Below, in pieces: positions 17,413-25,634 of a DNA stretch of 64,000 bases. Both the position numbers and the translations under genes were made by a program. Position 1 is the stretch's first letter; every line of letters starts with the position of its first letter. This DNA comes from Lysobacterales bacterium (GTDB taxonomy: Bacteria; Pseudomonadota; Gammaproteobacteria; Xanthomonadales; Xanthomonadaceae), in the NCBI GenBank assembly GCA_017302135.1, contig JAFLDZ010000001.1, forward strand, positions 434,001 to 498,000, read 5' to 3'. The notes beneath the pieces were generated by a model. It did no database searches. It had not been told where the DNA came from and was given only the letters and a program-made list of their open reading frames with translations.

Positions 17413-19746
17413 ATGAACCTTCGTTTGTTGTTGCCCGCCGCCCTGCTGGTCTGCATCGCCGGCCAGACCCTCGCAGCGCCGCCCACCACGCCGCCGAGCG
17501 GCCCCGCCCTGCTCCCCGCCGCGACAGGCGACGACAGCCTCTCGTTCGTCAGCATCCAGTACCGGAGCCGCGCGCAGTTGCAGTCGCTGGCGTCGCGCTT
17601 CCAGCACATGATCGTCGACCGCACCGCCAAGACCGTCCGCACCGAAGCCACGGCGCAGGACATCCTCGACATCCAGCGCATGGGGTTGTCGGTACTGGTC
17701 GACCAGACCGCGACCGATCGCATCCGCAGCGCCGAATCGGCGATGGCGCAACAGCAGTTCGGCACCCGCAGCATCAGCGGCTACGCCTGCTATCGCACTG
17801 TCGAAGAGACCTACACCACCATCGACCAGCTCGTCGCGGCAAAGCCGGCGCTGGCCAGCGTCTCGGTCATCGGCCCGAGCTGGCTGAAATCCCGCAATAC
17901 CGGCGGCTACGACATGAAAGTGCTGCGGCTGACCAATTCGGCCACCAACGCATTGCGCCCGAACAAACCGCCGATGGTGGTGTTCGGCTCGATCCACTCG
18001 CGCGAATACACGCCGGCCGAACTGGTCACCCGCTACGCCGAGTGGCTGGTCAACGGTTACGGCACCGATCCCGAAGCCACCTGGCTGATGGACAACTACA
18101 CCTTCTACCTCATCCTGCAGGCCAATCCCGACGGCCGCAAGAAAGCGGAAACCGGCCTGTCCTGGCGGAAAAACGTCAACAACACCAACGGCACCTGCAG
18201 CGCGAACAGCGTCGGCACCGATCTCAACCGCAACTTCCCCTTCCACTGGAACACCGTGCCCGGCGGCTCCAGCGGCAACGCCTGCGCCGAGACTTATCAC
18301 GGCCCGGTGGCGCAGTCGGAACCGGAAACCCAGAATCTCGTGCGCTTCGTCGCCGGCACGCCCGGTGCGGGCGGTGTCTACACCGGCGGCATCTTCCCGG
18401 ACCGTCGCGGCGACGCCGTCAGCAGCGCCGCACCGGACGACTATCAGGGCCTGTTCCTCGACATCCACAGCTATTCGCAGCTGGTGCTGTGGCCCTGGGG
18501 CGACACCTCAAGCGCCGCGCCGAACACCGCCGCGCTGCGCACGTTCGGCCGGCGCATGGCGTGGTTCAACAGCTACCGTCCGCAGCAGTCGGCCGAGCTG
18601 TACGGCACCGACGGCGCCACCGACGACAACATGTACGGCCTGCTCGGCGTGCCCAGCTACACCATCGAACTGGGCGTCTCGTTCTTCGAGTCCTGCACGA
18701 CGTTCACGTCTTCGACGCTGCCGAAGAACCTGTCGATGCTGAAGTACGCCGCACGCAATCTCACCGCGCCGTATCGCTATCCTTCGGGCCCGAACACGGT
18801 CAGCGTGTCGACTTCCAGCGCCACGGTCAGCGCCGGCACGCCGGTGACGATCACCGCAGCCCTCAACGACAGCCAGTTCAACCAGACCAACGGCACCGAA
18901 GCCACCCAGGCCATCGCATCGGCCCGGCTCTATGTCGATATTCCGCCGTGGGAAGCCGGTGCCGTCGGCATCGCGATGACCGCCAGCGACGGCAGCTTCA
19001 ACGCCACCAGCGAAACCGCCACCGCAAGCCTCTCCACCACCGCACTGGGCGTCGGCCGCCACATCGTCTATGTGCAGGGCACCGATGCCTCCGGCGCACT
19101 CGGCACGCCGAATGCGGTGCTGCTGAACATCACCACCGGCGGTGGCGGCGGCAACGTCGCACCAGTCGCGAATTTCAGCGCCAGCACCTCGGGCCTGACC
19201 GCAACCTTCACCGACACCTCCACAGACAGCGACGGCAGCATCGCCTCGCGCACCTGGAGCTTCGGCGACGGCACGCTCTCCACCGCAACCAATCCAAGCA
19301 GGACATACTCCGCCGCAGGCACCTACAGCGTCAGCCTGACCGTCACCGACAACGGCGGTCTGAGCAACACGAAGACGCAGCCGGTCACGGTCGCCGCCAG
19401 TGGAACGCAGACCTACACCAATGGCACCGATATCCCGATCGCCGACAACACCACCGTCAACAGCCCGATCGTCGTCTCCGGCCGCACCGGCAACGCGCCG
19501 GCCAGCACGCCGGTGCTGGTGAACATCGTCCATACCTACAAGGGCGATCTCAAGGTCGATCTGGTCGCGCCGGACGGCAGCGTCTACGTGCTGCACAACC
19601 GCACCGGCGGCAGCGCCGACAACATCAACCAGACCTACAGCGTGAATCTGTCGACCGAAGCGCTGAACGGTACCTGGAACCTGCGCGTGAACGACAACGC
19701 GGCTGGCGACGTCGGCCGTATCGACAGTTGGAGCATCACCTTCTGA
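17413..19746 (+). CDS. Secreted M14 zinc carboxypeptidase with PKD and P domains
   Basis: 777 residues from the ATG at 17413, with GGAG just upstream and a signal peptide (LLLPAALLVCIAGQTLAA). The M14 domain carries zinc ligands H195 and E198 (SIHSREYTP), H352 (DIHSYSQ) and catalytic E419 (YTIELGVS). An Ig-like region (about 455-575), a PKD domain (about 580-660, FTDTSTDSDGSIASRTWSFG) and a C-terminal P/homoB domain (about 665-777, ending GDVGRIDSWSITF) follow. It is built to leave the cell, probably by type II secretion, and removes C-terminal residues from peptides. P domains normally follow subtilases; here one follows a metallopeptidase. Confidence 0.93.
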   Translation: MNLRLLLPAALLVCIAGQTLAAPPTTPPSGPALLPAATGDDSLSFVSIQYRSRAQLQSLASRFQHMIVDRTAKTVRTEATAQDILDIQRMGLSVLVDQTATDRIRSAESAMAQQQFGTRSISGYACYRTVEETYTTIDQLVAAKPALASVSVIGPSWLKSRNTGGYDMKVLRLTNSATNALRPNKPPMVVFGSIHSREYTPAELVTRYAEWLVNGYGTDPEATWLMDNYTFYLILQANPDGRKKAETGLSWRKNVNNTNGTCSANSVGTDLNRNFPFHWNTVPGGSSGNACAETYHGPVAQSEPETQNLVRFVAGTPGAGGVYTGGIFPDRRGDAVSSAAPDDYQGLFLDIHSYSQLVLWPWGDTSSAAPNTAALRTFGRRMAWFNSYRPQQSAELYGTDGATDDNMYGLLGVPSYTIELGVSFFESCTTFTSSTLPKNLSMLKYAARNLTAPYRYPSGPNTVSVSTSSATVSAGTPVTITAALNDSQFNQTNGTEATQAIASARLYVDIPPWEAGAVGIAMTASDGSFNATSETATASLSTTALGVGRHIVYVQGTDASGALGTPNAVLLNITTGGGGGNVAPVANFSASTSGLTATFTDTSTDSDGSIASRTWSFGDGTLSTATNPSRTYSAAGTYSVSLTVTDNGGLSNTKTQPVTVAASGTQTYTNGTDIPIADNTTVNSPIVVSGRTGNAPASTPVLVNIVHTYKGDLKVDLVAPDGSVYVLHNRTGGSADNINQTYSVNLSTEALNGTWNLRVNDNAAGDVGRIDSWSITF

Positions 19747-19776
19747 GTCTTCAGCATGCACAGGGAGGCGATTTAC

Positions 19777-19808
19777 CACAGAACCCGGGCTTCGACCCGG
19801 GTTCTGTG
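19777..19808 (+). terminator. Strong hairpin after the M14 peptidase gene
   Basis: CACAGAACCCGGG (19777-19789) pairs perfectly with CCCGGGTTCTGTG (19796-19808) around a CTTCGA loop, 30 bp past the stop. There is no U-run after it, so it may stabilise the mRNA end or terminate with a factor and not intrinsically. Confidence 0.6.
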
Positions 19809-19909
19809 CATTTGGAGGATGAAGCATCGCGTCAGCCGCGACGGCACCCGTTTGCGGCAACCGCGATCCGTGCATACTGCAGGCCACCACGCAACAAGAC
19901 GTCGCATCG

Positions 19910-21100
19910 ATGATCGACAAATACGCCCCGCGCCTTTCCGACCTGCATGGCGTTGCCCGGTTGGGCGTTGACGCGACCACCGGCGTCACCGATGTGGTCG
20001 AAGCGATGCACGCCGCGATCGCCCGCCCACACCTGGGCGTACGCCACGCGGCACCGGACCGCACCAGCGGCATCGCCGGTCTGGTGTATCGCAGCATTCG
20101 CGGCGTGACCGGATTGACCGGCGCCGGATTGGACGCGGTGCTCGGTCGACCGGACGCAGCCTACCAGCGCAGCTCGACGCAGCGCGAAGCGATCGTCGCG
20201 GCGCTCAACGGGGTGCTGGGCGATCACCTCGCGGTCACCGCAAATCCGCTCGCGATCCCGATGCGGTTGCATCACGCGGGGCAGCCGCTGACGCTGCGCA
20301 CGGATCTGTTGTCCGAAGCGGTTCCCGATGCCGGTTCCAGATTGCTCGTCCTCGCCCACGGCCTGTGCATGAACGATCTGCAGTGGACGCGCAATGACCA
20401 CGATCACGGCGCGATGCTCGCCGAGGCGCTCGGTTACACGCCGCTGTATCTGCACTACAACACCGGACGATCCATCGCACGCAATGGCCACGCCTTCGCG
20501 GAACTGCTGGAAAACCTGCACGCGCAGTGGCCGACGCCGGTGGACGAGATCACGATCATCGGTCACAGCATGGGCGGACTGCTCGCGCGCAGCGCCTGCC
20601 ATCACGCCGCCGCGCACGACCATGGCTGGCTGGGATCGCTGCGCAATCTCGTGTGCATGGGTTCGCCGCATCAGGGCGCGCCGCTGGAACGCGGCGGCCG
20701 CTGGATCGATCTCGTTCTCGGGGCGACGCCTTTCGCTGCACCGCTCGCGCGCGTCGGAAAACTCAGAAGCGCCGGCATCACCGATCTGCGTCACGGCAAT
20801 GCGCTGTCGATGCATGGCCGTCATCGCACGGTGTCGCTGCCCAAGGGCGTACGCTGCTTTGCGATCGCGGCGACCACCGGCAGTCGCCGCGGCGATCTCA
20901 AGGACCGCTGGATCGGCGATGGTCTGGTGCCCGTCGCCAGTGCGCTCGGCCATCATCCGGACCCGGATCGCGTCACCGGATTTGCGAAGAACCGGCAATG
21001 GATCGGCTACGGCATGCATCACCTGGACCTGCTCGATCACCCCGATGTCGCGGATCGTCTGCTGCGCTGGTTGACGCCGAAACCGACGCGAAAGAACTGA
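19910..21100 (+). CDS. Alpha/beta-hydrolase, PGAP1/lipase-like
   Basis: 396 residues, no signal peptide. The nucleophile elbow GHSMGG places the catalytic Ser at residue 220. The segment LVLAHGLCMNDLQWTR forms the oxyanion region, and MGSPHQGAPLERGG is the strand after the elbow typical of lipases related to PGAP1 and triacylglycerol lipases. About 120 residues precede the hydrolase fold, with NGVLGDHLAVTANPLAIPMR. This architecture appears in polyhydroxyalkanoate- or lipid-associated hydrolases of gammaproteobacteria. The substrate is unknown. dbpA follows 39 bp downstream. Confidence 0.82.
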   Translation: MIDKYAPRLSDLHGVARLGVDATTGVTDVVEAMHAAIARPHLGVRHAAPDRTSGIAGLVYRSIRGVTGLTGAGLDAVLGRPDAAYQRSSTQREAIVAALNGVLGDHLAVTANPLAIPMRLHHAGQPLTLRTDLLSEAVPDAGSRLLVLAHGLCMNDLQWTRNDHDHGAMLAEALGYTPLYLHYNTGRSIARNGHAFAELLENLHAQWPTPVDEITIIGHSMGGLLARSACHHAAAHDHGWLGSLRNLVCMGSPHQGAPLERGGRWIDLVLGATPFAAPLARVGKLRSAGITDLRHGNALSMHGRHRTVSLPKGVRCFAIAATTGSRRGDLKDRWIGDGLVPVASALGHHPDPDRVTGFAKNRQWIGYGMHHLDLLDHPDVADRLLRWLTPKPTRKN

Positions 21101-21139
21101 TCGCTGCCTTTTGGCGCGTGGGTCTGAGATCATGGCGGG

Positions 21140-22522
21140 ATGACCGAGTCCACCGATTTCGCCGCGCTGTCGCTGTCTCCCACCCTGCTGCAGGGCATCG
21201 ATGCCCTCGGCTACACGGCGATGACGCCGGTCCAGGCCCAAGCATTGCCTGCGATTCTCGAAGGCCGCGACGTGATCGCGCAGGCGCCCACCGGCAGCGG
21301 CAAGACCGCCGCATTCGGGCTCGGGCTGTTGCATCGACTCGATCCGGGCACGACCCGCACCCAGGCGCTGGTGCTGTGCCCGACGCGCGAACTCGCCGAT
21401 CAGGTCGGCAAGCAGTTGCGAAAACTCGCGACCGGCATTCCCAATCTGAAGATCTCGATCCTCTGCGGCGGCATTCCGCTGGGCCCGCAGCTCGCCTCGC
21501 TCACCCACGAGCCGCACGTCGTCGTCGGCACGCCCGGGCGCATCCAGGAACTCATGCAGAAGAAAGCGCTGCAACTGGGCGGGCTGCGCACACTGGTGCT
21601 GGACGAAGCCGACCGCATGCTCGACATGGGCTTCGAAGACGCGATCCGAGACATCGTCAAGCGCACGCCGAAAGAACGGCAGAGCCTGCTGTTCTCAGCG
21701 ACATTCCCCGACGCCATTCGCGCGCTGGGCAACGCCATGCTGCGCAATGCGGTGGAAGTCAGCATCGACGGCGGCGCGGAGCCGGCCACGATCGAGCAAC
21801 TGTTTTTCGAAGTGGAACAGGATCGCAAGGCGCCGCTGCTCGCCGCCCTGCTGTTGAACTATCGGCCAGTGTCGTGCGTGGTGTTCTGCAACATGCGCAA
21901 GGACACCGAAGAAGTGGTCGGCTCGCTGTCGCACTACGGATTCACGGCGCTGGCGCTGCATGGCGACATGGAACAGCGCGACCGCGACGAAGTGCTGGTG
22001 CGCTTCGCCAACCGCAGCTGCAGCGTGCTGGTGGCCAGCGATGTCGCCGCGCGCGGACTCGACGTCGAAGATCTCGGCGCGGTCGTGAACTACGACTTGC
22101 CGACCGACGCCGACACGTATCTGCATCGCATCGGCCGCACCGGACGCGCCGGACGCGATGGCCTCGCGCTCAGCCTGTGCATGCCGCACGAACTGCCGCG
22201 CAAGACCGCGATCAGCGAACGTCTGGGCAAACCGCTGCGCTGGGAACGCATGCAGCCGCTGACCGGAAGGCCGCAGAACGTGCCGCCCGCCGCAATGGTC
22301 ACCCTGCGCATCGACGCCGGACGCACCGACAAACTGCGGCCCGGCGATATCGTCGGCGCGCTCACCGGCGACGCCGGACTGAACGTTGATGCCATCGGCA
22401 AGATCGATATCTACGCAACACGCTCGTACGTCGCGATCGCGCGCGCGCAGGCCGACACCGCGCTGTCGCGTCTGCGCAGCGGCAAGATCAAAGGCCGCAA
22501 GTTCCGCATCAATCGCCTGTAG
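21140..22522 (+). CDS. dbpA: ATP-dependent RNA helicase DbpA
   Basis: 460 residues, matching DbpA length. Motifs: Q motif MTPVQAQALPAILEGRDVIA, Walker A APTGSGKT, VLDEADRMLDMGF, SAT, and HRIGRTGRAGRDG. The C-terminal RNA-binding domain (VTLRIDAGRTDKLRPGDIVG...) is the one that binds hairpin 92 of 23S rRNA. DbpA is activated by that hairpin and acts late in 50S subunit assembly. A second DEAD-box gene (deaD) lies at 12.1 kb. Confidence 0.95.
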   Translation: MTESTDFAALSLSPTLLQGIDALGYTAMTPVQAQALPAILEGRDVIAQAPTGSGKTAAFGLGLLHRLDPGTTRTQALVLCPTRELADQVGKQLRKLATGIPNLKISILCGGIPLGPQLASLTHEPHVVVGTPGRIQELMQKKALQLGGLRTLVLDEADRMLDMGFEDAIRDIVKRTPKERQSLLFSATFPDAIRALGNAMLRNAVEVSIDGGAEPATIEQLFFEVEQDRKAPLLAALLLNYRPVSCVVFCNMRKDTEEVVGSLSHYGFTALALHGDMEQRDRDEVLVRFANRSCSVLVASDVAARGLDVEDLGAVVNYDLPTDADTYLHRIGRTGRAGRDGLALSLCMPHELPRKTAISERLGKPLRWERMQPLTGRPQNVPPAAMVTLRIDAGRTDKLRPGDIVGALTGDAGLNVDAIGKIDIYATRSYVAIARAQADTALSRLRSGKIKGRKFRINRL

Positions 22523-23060
22523 GCGGGGCTTCACGACCGAGAACCACACCAGCGGTCGTAGCGCGGGCTCAAGCCCGCCTAGAAACAGCGCACCAACATC
22601 GCACCGAAGCGCCGGTCGTCTTCGACGACCGATTGCTGTCATGCCGCAGCGTCGCCATGCGCGTCGCCATGCGCGTCGATAGCGGGCACCTATGGCGGGC
22701 TTGATTCCGCCGTACGCGACTCGACAAGGGCTTGACAAATATCTTTTCACGGGTCGCGAAGAATTACATTTTCGCCTGCTTTTCAAGCATTTTTCGCGGT
22801 CGCAGCCTGTGCGACCCCGCTGCGGATAATGGACAGCACGCAAAGACATCACCGCATCCACGACCGCCCGATTGCGTGCCGGGCGGACCTCTCGTAGATC
22901 ACCGGGAAAGCGACAGGGAGTCGCCTTCCGCAAGGACGCTCAGCCTTCGACGACGCACGCCACGGATGGTGCGCGTCGTCGCGGCGGACGGTAAAGCACG
23001 CAGGCGGCGGAAGCCGAAAAGCCGCAACAGAGTAGGCAATCAATCAAAGGAGCAATACCC
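22523..23060. other. Intergenic leader region of the DUF2589 cassette, with palindromes
   Basis: 538 bp without a gene. GCGGGCT-CA-AGCCCGC at 22563-22578 and a looser GGCGG...CCGCC at 22695-22710 are of the GC-rich palindrome type found elsewhere in the window. A consensus TTGACA is at 22732-22737, but I see no good -10 box 16-18 bp after it. A stable hairpin lies at 22949-22980 and AGGAG is 8 nt before the first cassette gene. Confidence 0.5.
22949..22980 (+). other. 14-bp hairpin in the cassette leader
   Basis: GACGACGCACGCCA (22949-22962) pairs with TGGTGCGCGTCGTC (22967-22980) around the tetraloop CGGA: 12 Watson-Crick pairs, one G-T and one mismatch. It ends 80 nt before the start of the DUF2589 gene, so it would sit in the mRNA leader if transcription begins near 22.75 kb. 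Confidence 0.5.
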
Positions 23061-23660
23061 ATGGCAAATCTCGTCCAGGAACTCAACAGTCTCGACTTCA
23101 GCGTCTATATCGGCGGTCCGCTGCAGGCGGCGGTGGATGCGCAGCATGCCGCGTCGATGTCGCAGGTCAACTTCATCAAGGAAGTCGGTTTCGTCACCAC
23201 CACATCCGGCACTCCCGCAGTCACCACGACCGACCTGCGTTACGTCGAATTCAAATACAAGAAGCGCGTGCCGAATCCTACCTACGATAGCGCCGCAACC
23301 ACCGCACCGAACAACCAGCAGTTCATCGACAGCAATGTCACCATCGAAGTACCGTTCCTGACGATGCTGACCATCCCGGCGCTGCGGATCGAAGAAATCA
23401 ACATCGATTTCAATGCCAAGCTGACGTCGGTCGAGACCACCGCCGCTTCCAGCGAGTTCTCCGGCAGTGCGGAACTGAGCGCCAAGTTCTGGAAGGTCAG
23501 ATTCAAAGCCTCCGCATCGTACAAGCGCTCGACGAGCAGCACGACGAATATCGAGAAGACCTACAACCTCGGCGTTCGCGTGCGTGCGGTCAACGATGAA
23601 CTGCCGGCCGGTCTGGATCGCATCCTGACCATGCTGGAGGACAGCATCCGTTCGAGCTGA
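23061..23660 (+). CDS. DUF2589-domain protein
   Basis: 199 residues with AGGAG upstream. The N-terminal SVYIGGPLQAAVDAQHAASM followed by NFIKEVGF, and the central VPFLTMLTIPALRIEEINID with FNAKLTSVE, are the conserved blocks of DUF2589. The second half is Ser/Thr-rich and strand-like (SGSAELSAKFWKVRFKASAS), with no signal peptide or membrane helix. Pfam lists no function. It is the first of three same-strand genes; a hairpin separates it from the second, which may make this the most expressed product. Confidence 0.85.
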   Translation: MANLVQELNSLDFSVYIGGPLQAAVDAQHAASMSQVNFIKEVGFVTTTSGTPAVTTTDLRYVEFKYKKRVPNPTYDSAATTAPNNQQFIDSNVTIEVPFLTMLTIPALRIEEINIDFNAKLTSVETTAASSEFSGSAELSAKFWKVRFKASASYKRSTSSTTNIEKTYNLGVRVRAVNDELPAGLDRILTMLEDSIRSS

Positions 23661-23672
23661 TATGTCCCACCC

Positions 23673-23695
23673 GGGGCCGGCTTCATGCCGGCCCC
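23673..23695 (+). terminator. Intercistronic hairpin inside the DUF2589 cassette
   Basis: GGGGCCGGC (23673-23681), loop TTCAT, GCCGGCCCC (23687-23695): a perfect 9-bp GC stem 13 bp after the first stop and 30 bp before the second start. No U-tract follows, so partial termination or 3' end protection of the first cistron is more likely than full termination. Confidence 0.5.
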
Positions 23696-23724
23696 ACTTC
23701 CAACACTCTCTCCAGGATAGGACC

Positions 23725-24432
23725 ATGCCCACTCTCAACGAATATCTCGGCGGCCTCTTCAGCAGCATCACCGATGCGCGCGTGATGGCGGACGTACAGA
23801 CCGTACAGGTCGCCGAGCAATACGCCAAACACGACCTGCTCAAACATTTCTCGGTGCCGCGCATGCGCATCAGCGACATCGAGCTGACCATTCCGGTCGC
23901 GATCGAAGGCCTGACCGAACGCAGCGGCTATCAGCTCGACCCGATCGGCAACGCAGAGTTCAAGCGCGTCAACGCGCGCGAACTGGCGCGACTCGTCGGC
24001 TACAGCGAACTGCCGCCGATCGCCGCCCAGAAGCTGCTGACCGTGCTGGACAGTCGCATCGCCGCCCTCGTGGAACAGATCAAGGCCGAGGGCGACATCC
24101 AGAAGCCGATCATGACCTTCGCCGACAGGATCGTCACTGACCTGTTCGAGATCGGTACCGAAGCCAAGCTGCACGAAGGCAAATTCCCCGACGGCTATCG
24201 TCAGGACGAGATCACGAAATTCACCTCCGAACTCGGCATCGGCCTGGTGGCCGGCGTTGTCGACAAACCGGTGCTCGATCAGCTGACGGTCATCGCCGAA
24301 TCCCATCGTCTGCGCGAACAGCGTCCCGAGGATGTCATCAGAATCCGCATGAAAGTCAGCGAAGACGGCATGGAATGGCAAACCCTCCAGCGCGACGATG
24401 GCAGCATCGAGCGCAAGCTGCTGCCGGAGTAA
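23725..24432 (+). CDS. Unknown soluble protein, second gene of the DUF2589 cassette
   Basis: 235 residues from the ATG at 23725, preceded by AGGATAGGA; ATG at 23662 is an unlikely alternative since it would include the hairpin. It opens MPTLNEYLGGLFSSITDARV, then AEQYAKHDLLKHFSVPRMRI, and has ISDIELTIPVAIEGLTE, which echoes the strand block of DUF2589 proteins (VPFLTMLTIPALRIEEI). The C-terminal region VIRIRMKVSEDGMEWQ is strand-rich. No catalytic motif, signal or membrane helix is seen. I do not recognise a named family; a remote relation to the DUF2589 neighbour is my inference. Confidence 0.75.
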   Translation: MPTLNEYLGGLFSSITDARVMADVQTVQVAEQYAKHDLLKHFSVPRMRISDIELTIPVAIEGLTERSGYQLDPIGNAEFKRVNARELARLVGYSELPPIAAQKLLTVLDSRIAALVEQIKAEGDIQKPIMTFADRIVTDLFEIGTEAKLHEGKFPDGYRQDEITKFTSELGIGLVAGVVDKPVLDQLTVIAESHRLREQRPEDVIRIRMKVSEDGMEWQTLQRDDGSIERKLLPE

Positions 24433-24438
24433 GCGACC

Positions 24439-24999
24439 ATGCTCAGATCGACATTCCAACTCACGCGGCAGCTTTCCGATGCGCTGCTCGAACTGCCGGG
24501 TATCGTGCGCCAGTTCGAACAAAAGTCGCCGCAGGTCATGGCGACGCTCATGGACTGGATCCGTCGCGCCGAGGATCTGCTGTCCACGCATCGTCTGGTC
24601 GAAGCAGCGGAACTCTCGGGATTGAAAGCGCGCATCCTGGCGCCGGTGTTCGACGACGACAAGCGCGGCACGTTGCGTCGGCGCCAGCAGACGATCGCGA
24701 TCGGTCTGGTGCACGAACTGCAGCTCTCGCTGCAGCACGCGCTGCAACCGCGCGCGCTCAAGCTCGAACAGGCCCGCGACATGGCGCGCCAGCTGCTGCA
24801 GATCGTCGCCCAGAGCGGTGCGATCGTGTACGACCCTGCCGTCGATTTCGAGACGATGGTCGACCGCATCTGGGCGCTGTGCACCCAGCACGAACAGCTG
24901 AAGCCGCTCGCGGCGCAGTTGAAGATGCTGCTGTCGACGGACGACATCCGGCTTCTGTTGGCGGAAGAACTCGACCCGGCCGATTTCGTCGGTGGCTAG
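24439..24999 (+). CDS. Unknown helical protein, third gene of the DUF2589 cassette
   Basis: 186 residues, 6 bp after the previous stop, so probably translated from the same message. Composition is almost entirely helical and charged (RQLSDALLELPGIVRQFEQK, QLSLQHALQPRALKLEQARD). There is no signal peptide, membrane segment or enzyme motif. The tail LAEELDPADFVGG is acidic. Function unknown; tight spacing suggests it acts together with the two upstream products, perhaps as an adaptor. Confidence 0.72.
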   Translation: MLRSTFQLTRQLSDALLELPGIVRQFEQKSPQVMATLMDWIRRAEDLLSTHRLVEAAELSGLKARILAPVFDDDKRGTLRRRQQTIAIGLVHELQLSLQHALQPRALKLEQARDMARQLLQIVAQSGAIVYDPAVDFETMVDRIWALCTQHEQLKPLAAQLKMLLSTDDIRLLLAEELDPADFVGG

Positions 25000-25006
25000 G
25001 CGCATC

Positions 25007-25042
25007 CGGGGCGAGAGCGGGCCATTCGCCCGTTCCGCCCCG
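25007..25042. terminator. Bidirectional hairpin between convergent genes
   Basis: Outer stem CGGGGCG (25007-25013) with CGCCCCG (25036-25042) and inner stem CGGGC (25018-25022) with GCCCG (25028-25032), loop CATTC. It lies 8 bp after the DUF2589 cassette and 12 bp after the convergent gene, so it can end both transcripts. Confidence 0.6.
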
Positions 25043-25053
25043 TGCGACAGCGA

Positions 25054-25569
25054 TCATTGCTCGTTCATCACGCTCGCAACGTAGGCCTTGTCCGTCATCG
25101 CGCGCGCGTCTACGTTCGCATTCCCGTGCCCCGCGACCGGGACACTGCCGCGAATCGCGCGATGACTGTCGATGCCGCGGATTTCAAGCGTTTCCGTCGC
25201 ACCTTTCGGCTTGATGCGCACGATGATCGCGAACGCACGACCATCGGCAAGGCGCCACTCCACCTTGCCGCGTTCGTAATCGCTCAGGGACAGAGGCGTA
25301 TCGAAGACGGTGTCTCCGCGCGCATTCTCGACCATCAGCATCGTGTCCGCGGCGGAGAAATAAATGAACAGGCGATAGTCGCCACTGCCCTTGCAGCGCA
25401 GCGCGTTGTCCTGGCCCTCCTCAAGCTCGGCATCTGGGAATGCAGGGCGGCAATCCTTGGCCAGATCGGTGTATTCGCTCGCGAACACCGGCGTTGCAGC
25501 GTTCACAGGAGGATTCACCGCGGTGAGCGCCAGCGACAGCATCGCGAAACGCAGCGTATTCAGACGCAT
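25054..25569 (-). CDS. Exported hypothetical protein
   Basis: 171 residues from the ATG at 25569. A signal peptide (MRLNTLRFAMLSLALTAVNPPVNA) is followed by a short strand-rich domain with two cysteines (LAKDCRPAFPD and ALRCKGSGDYRLFIYFSAAD), which could form a disulfide. The middle (DTMLMVENARGDTVFDTPLS) reads like a small beta-sandwich. No family recognised. It lies downstream of another exported unknown on the same strand, 65 bp away. Confidence 0.65.
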   Translation of the reverse strand: MRLNTLRFAMLSLALTAVNPPVNAATPVFASEYTDLAKDCRPAFPDAELEEGQDNALRCKGSGDYRLFIYFSAADTMLMVENARGDTVFDTPLSLSDYERGKVEWRLADGRAFAIIVRIKPKGATETLEIRGIDSHRAIRGSVPVAGHGNANVDARAMTDKAYVASVMNEQ

Positions 25570-25634
25570 GGGAATGATCCGTGGGTGTCCGCAGAGATTG
25601 TGGGCTGCCCTCTCTTCACTGCGCAAGCCCGCAT

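Noticed and set aside
22732-22760. TTGACA as part of a standard sigma-70 promoter for the DUF2589 cassette
   Set aside because: No acceptable -10 hexamer occurs at 16-18 bp; kept only as a candidate -35 in the region note.
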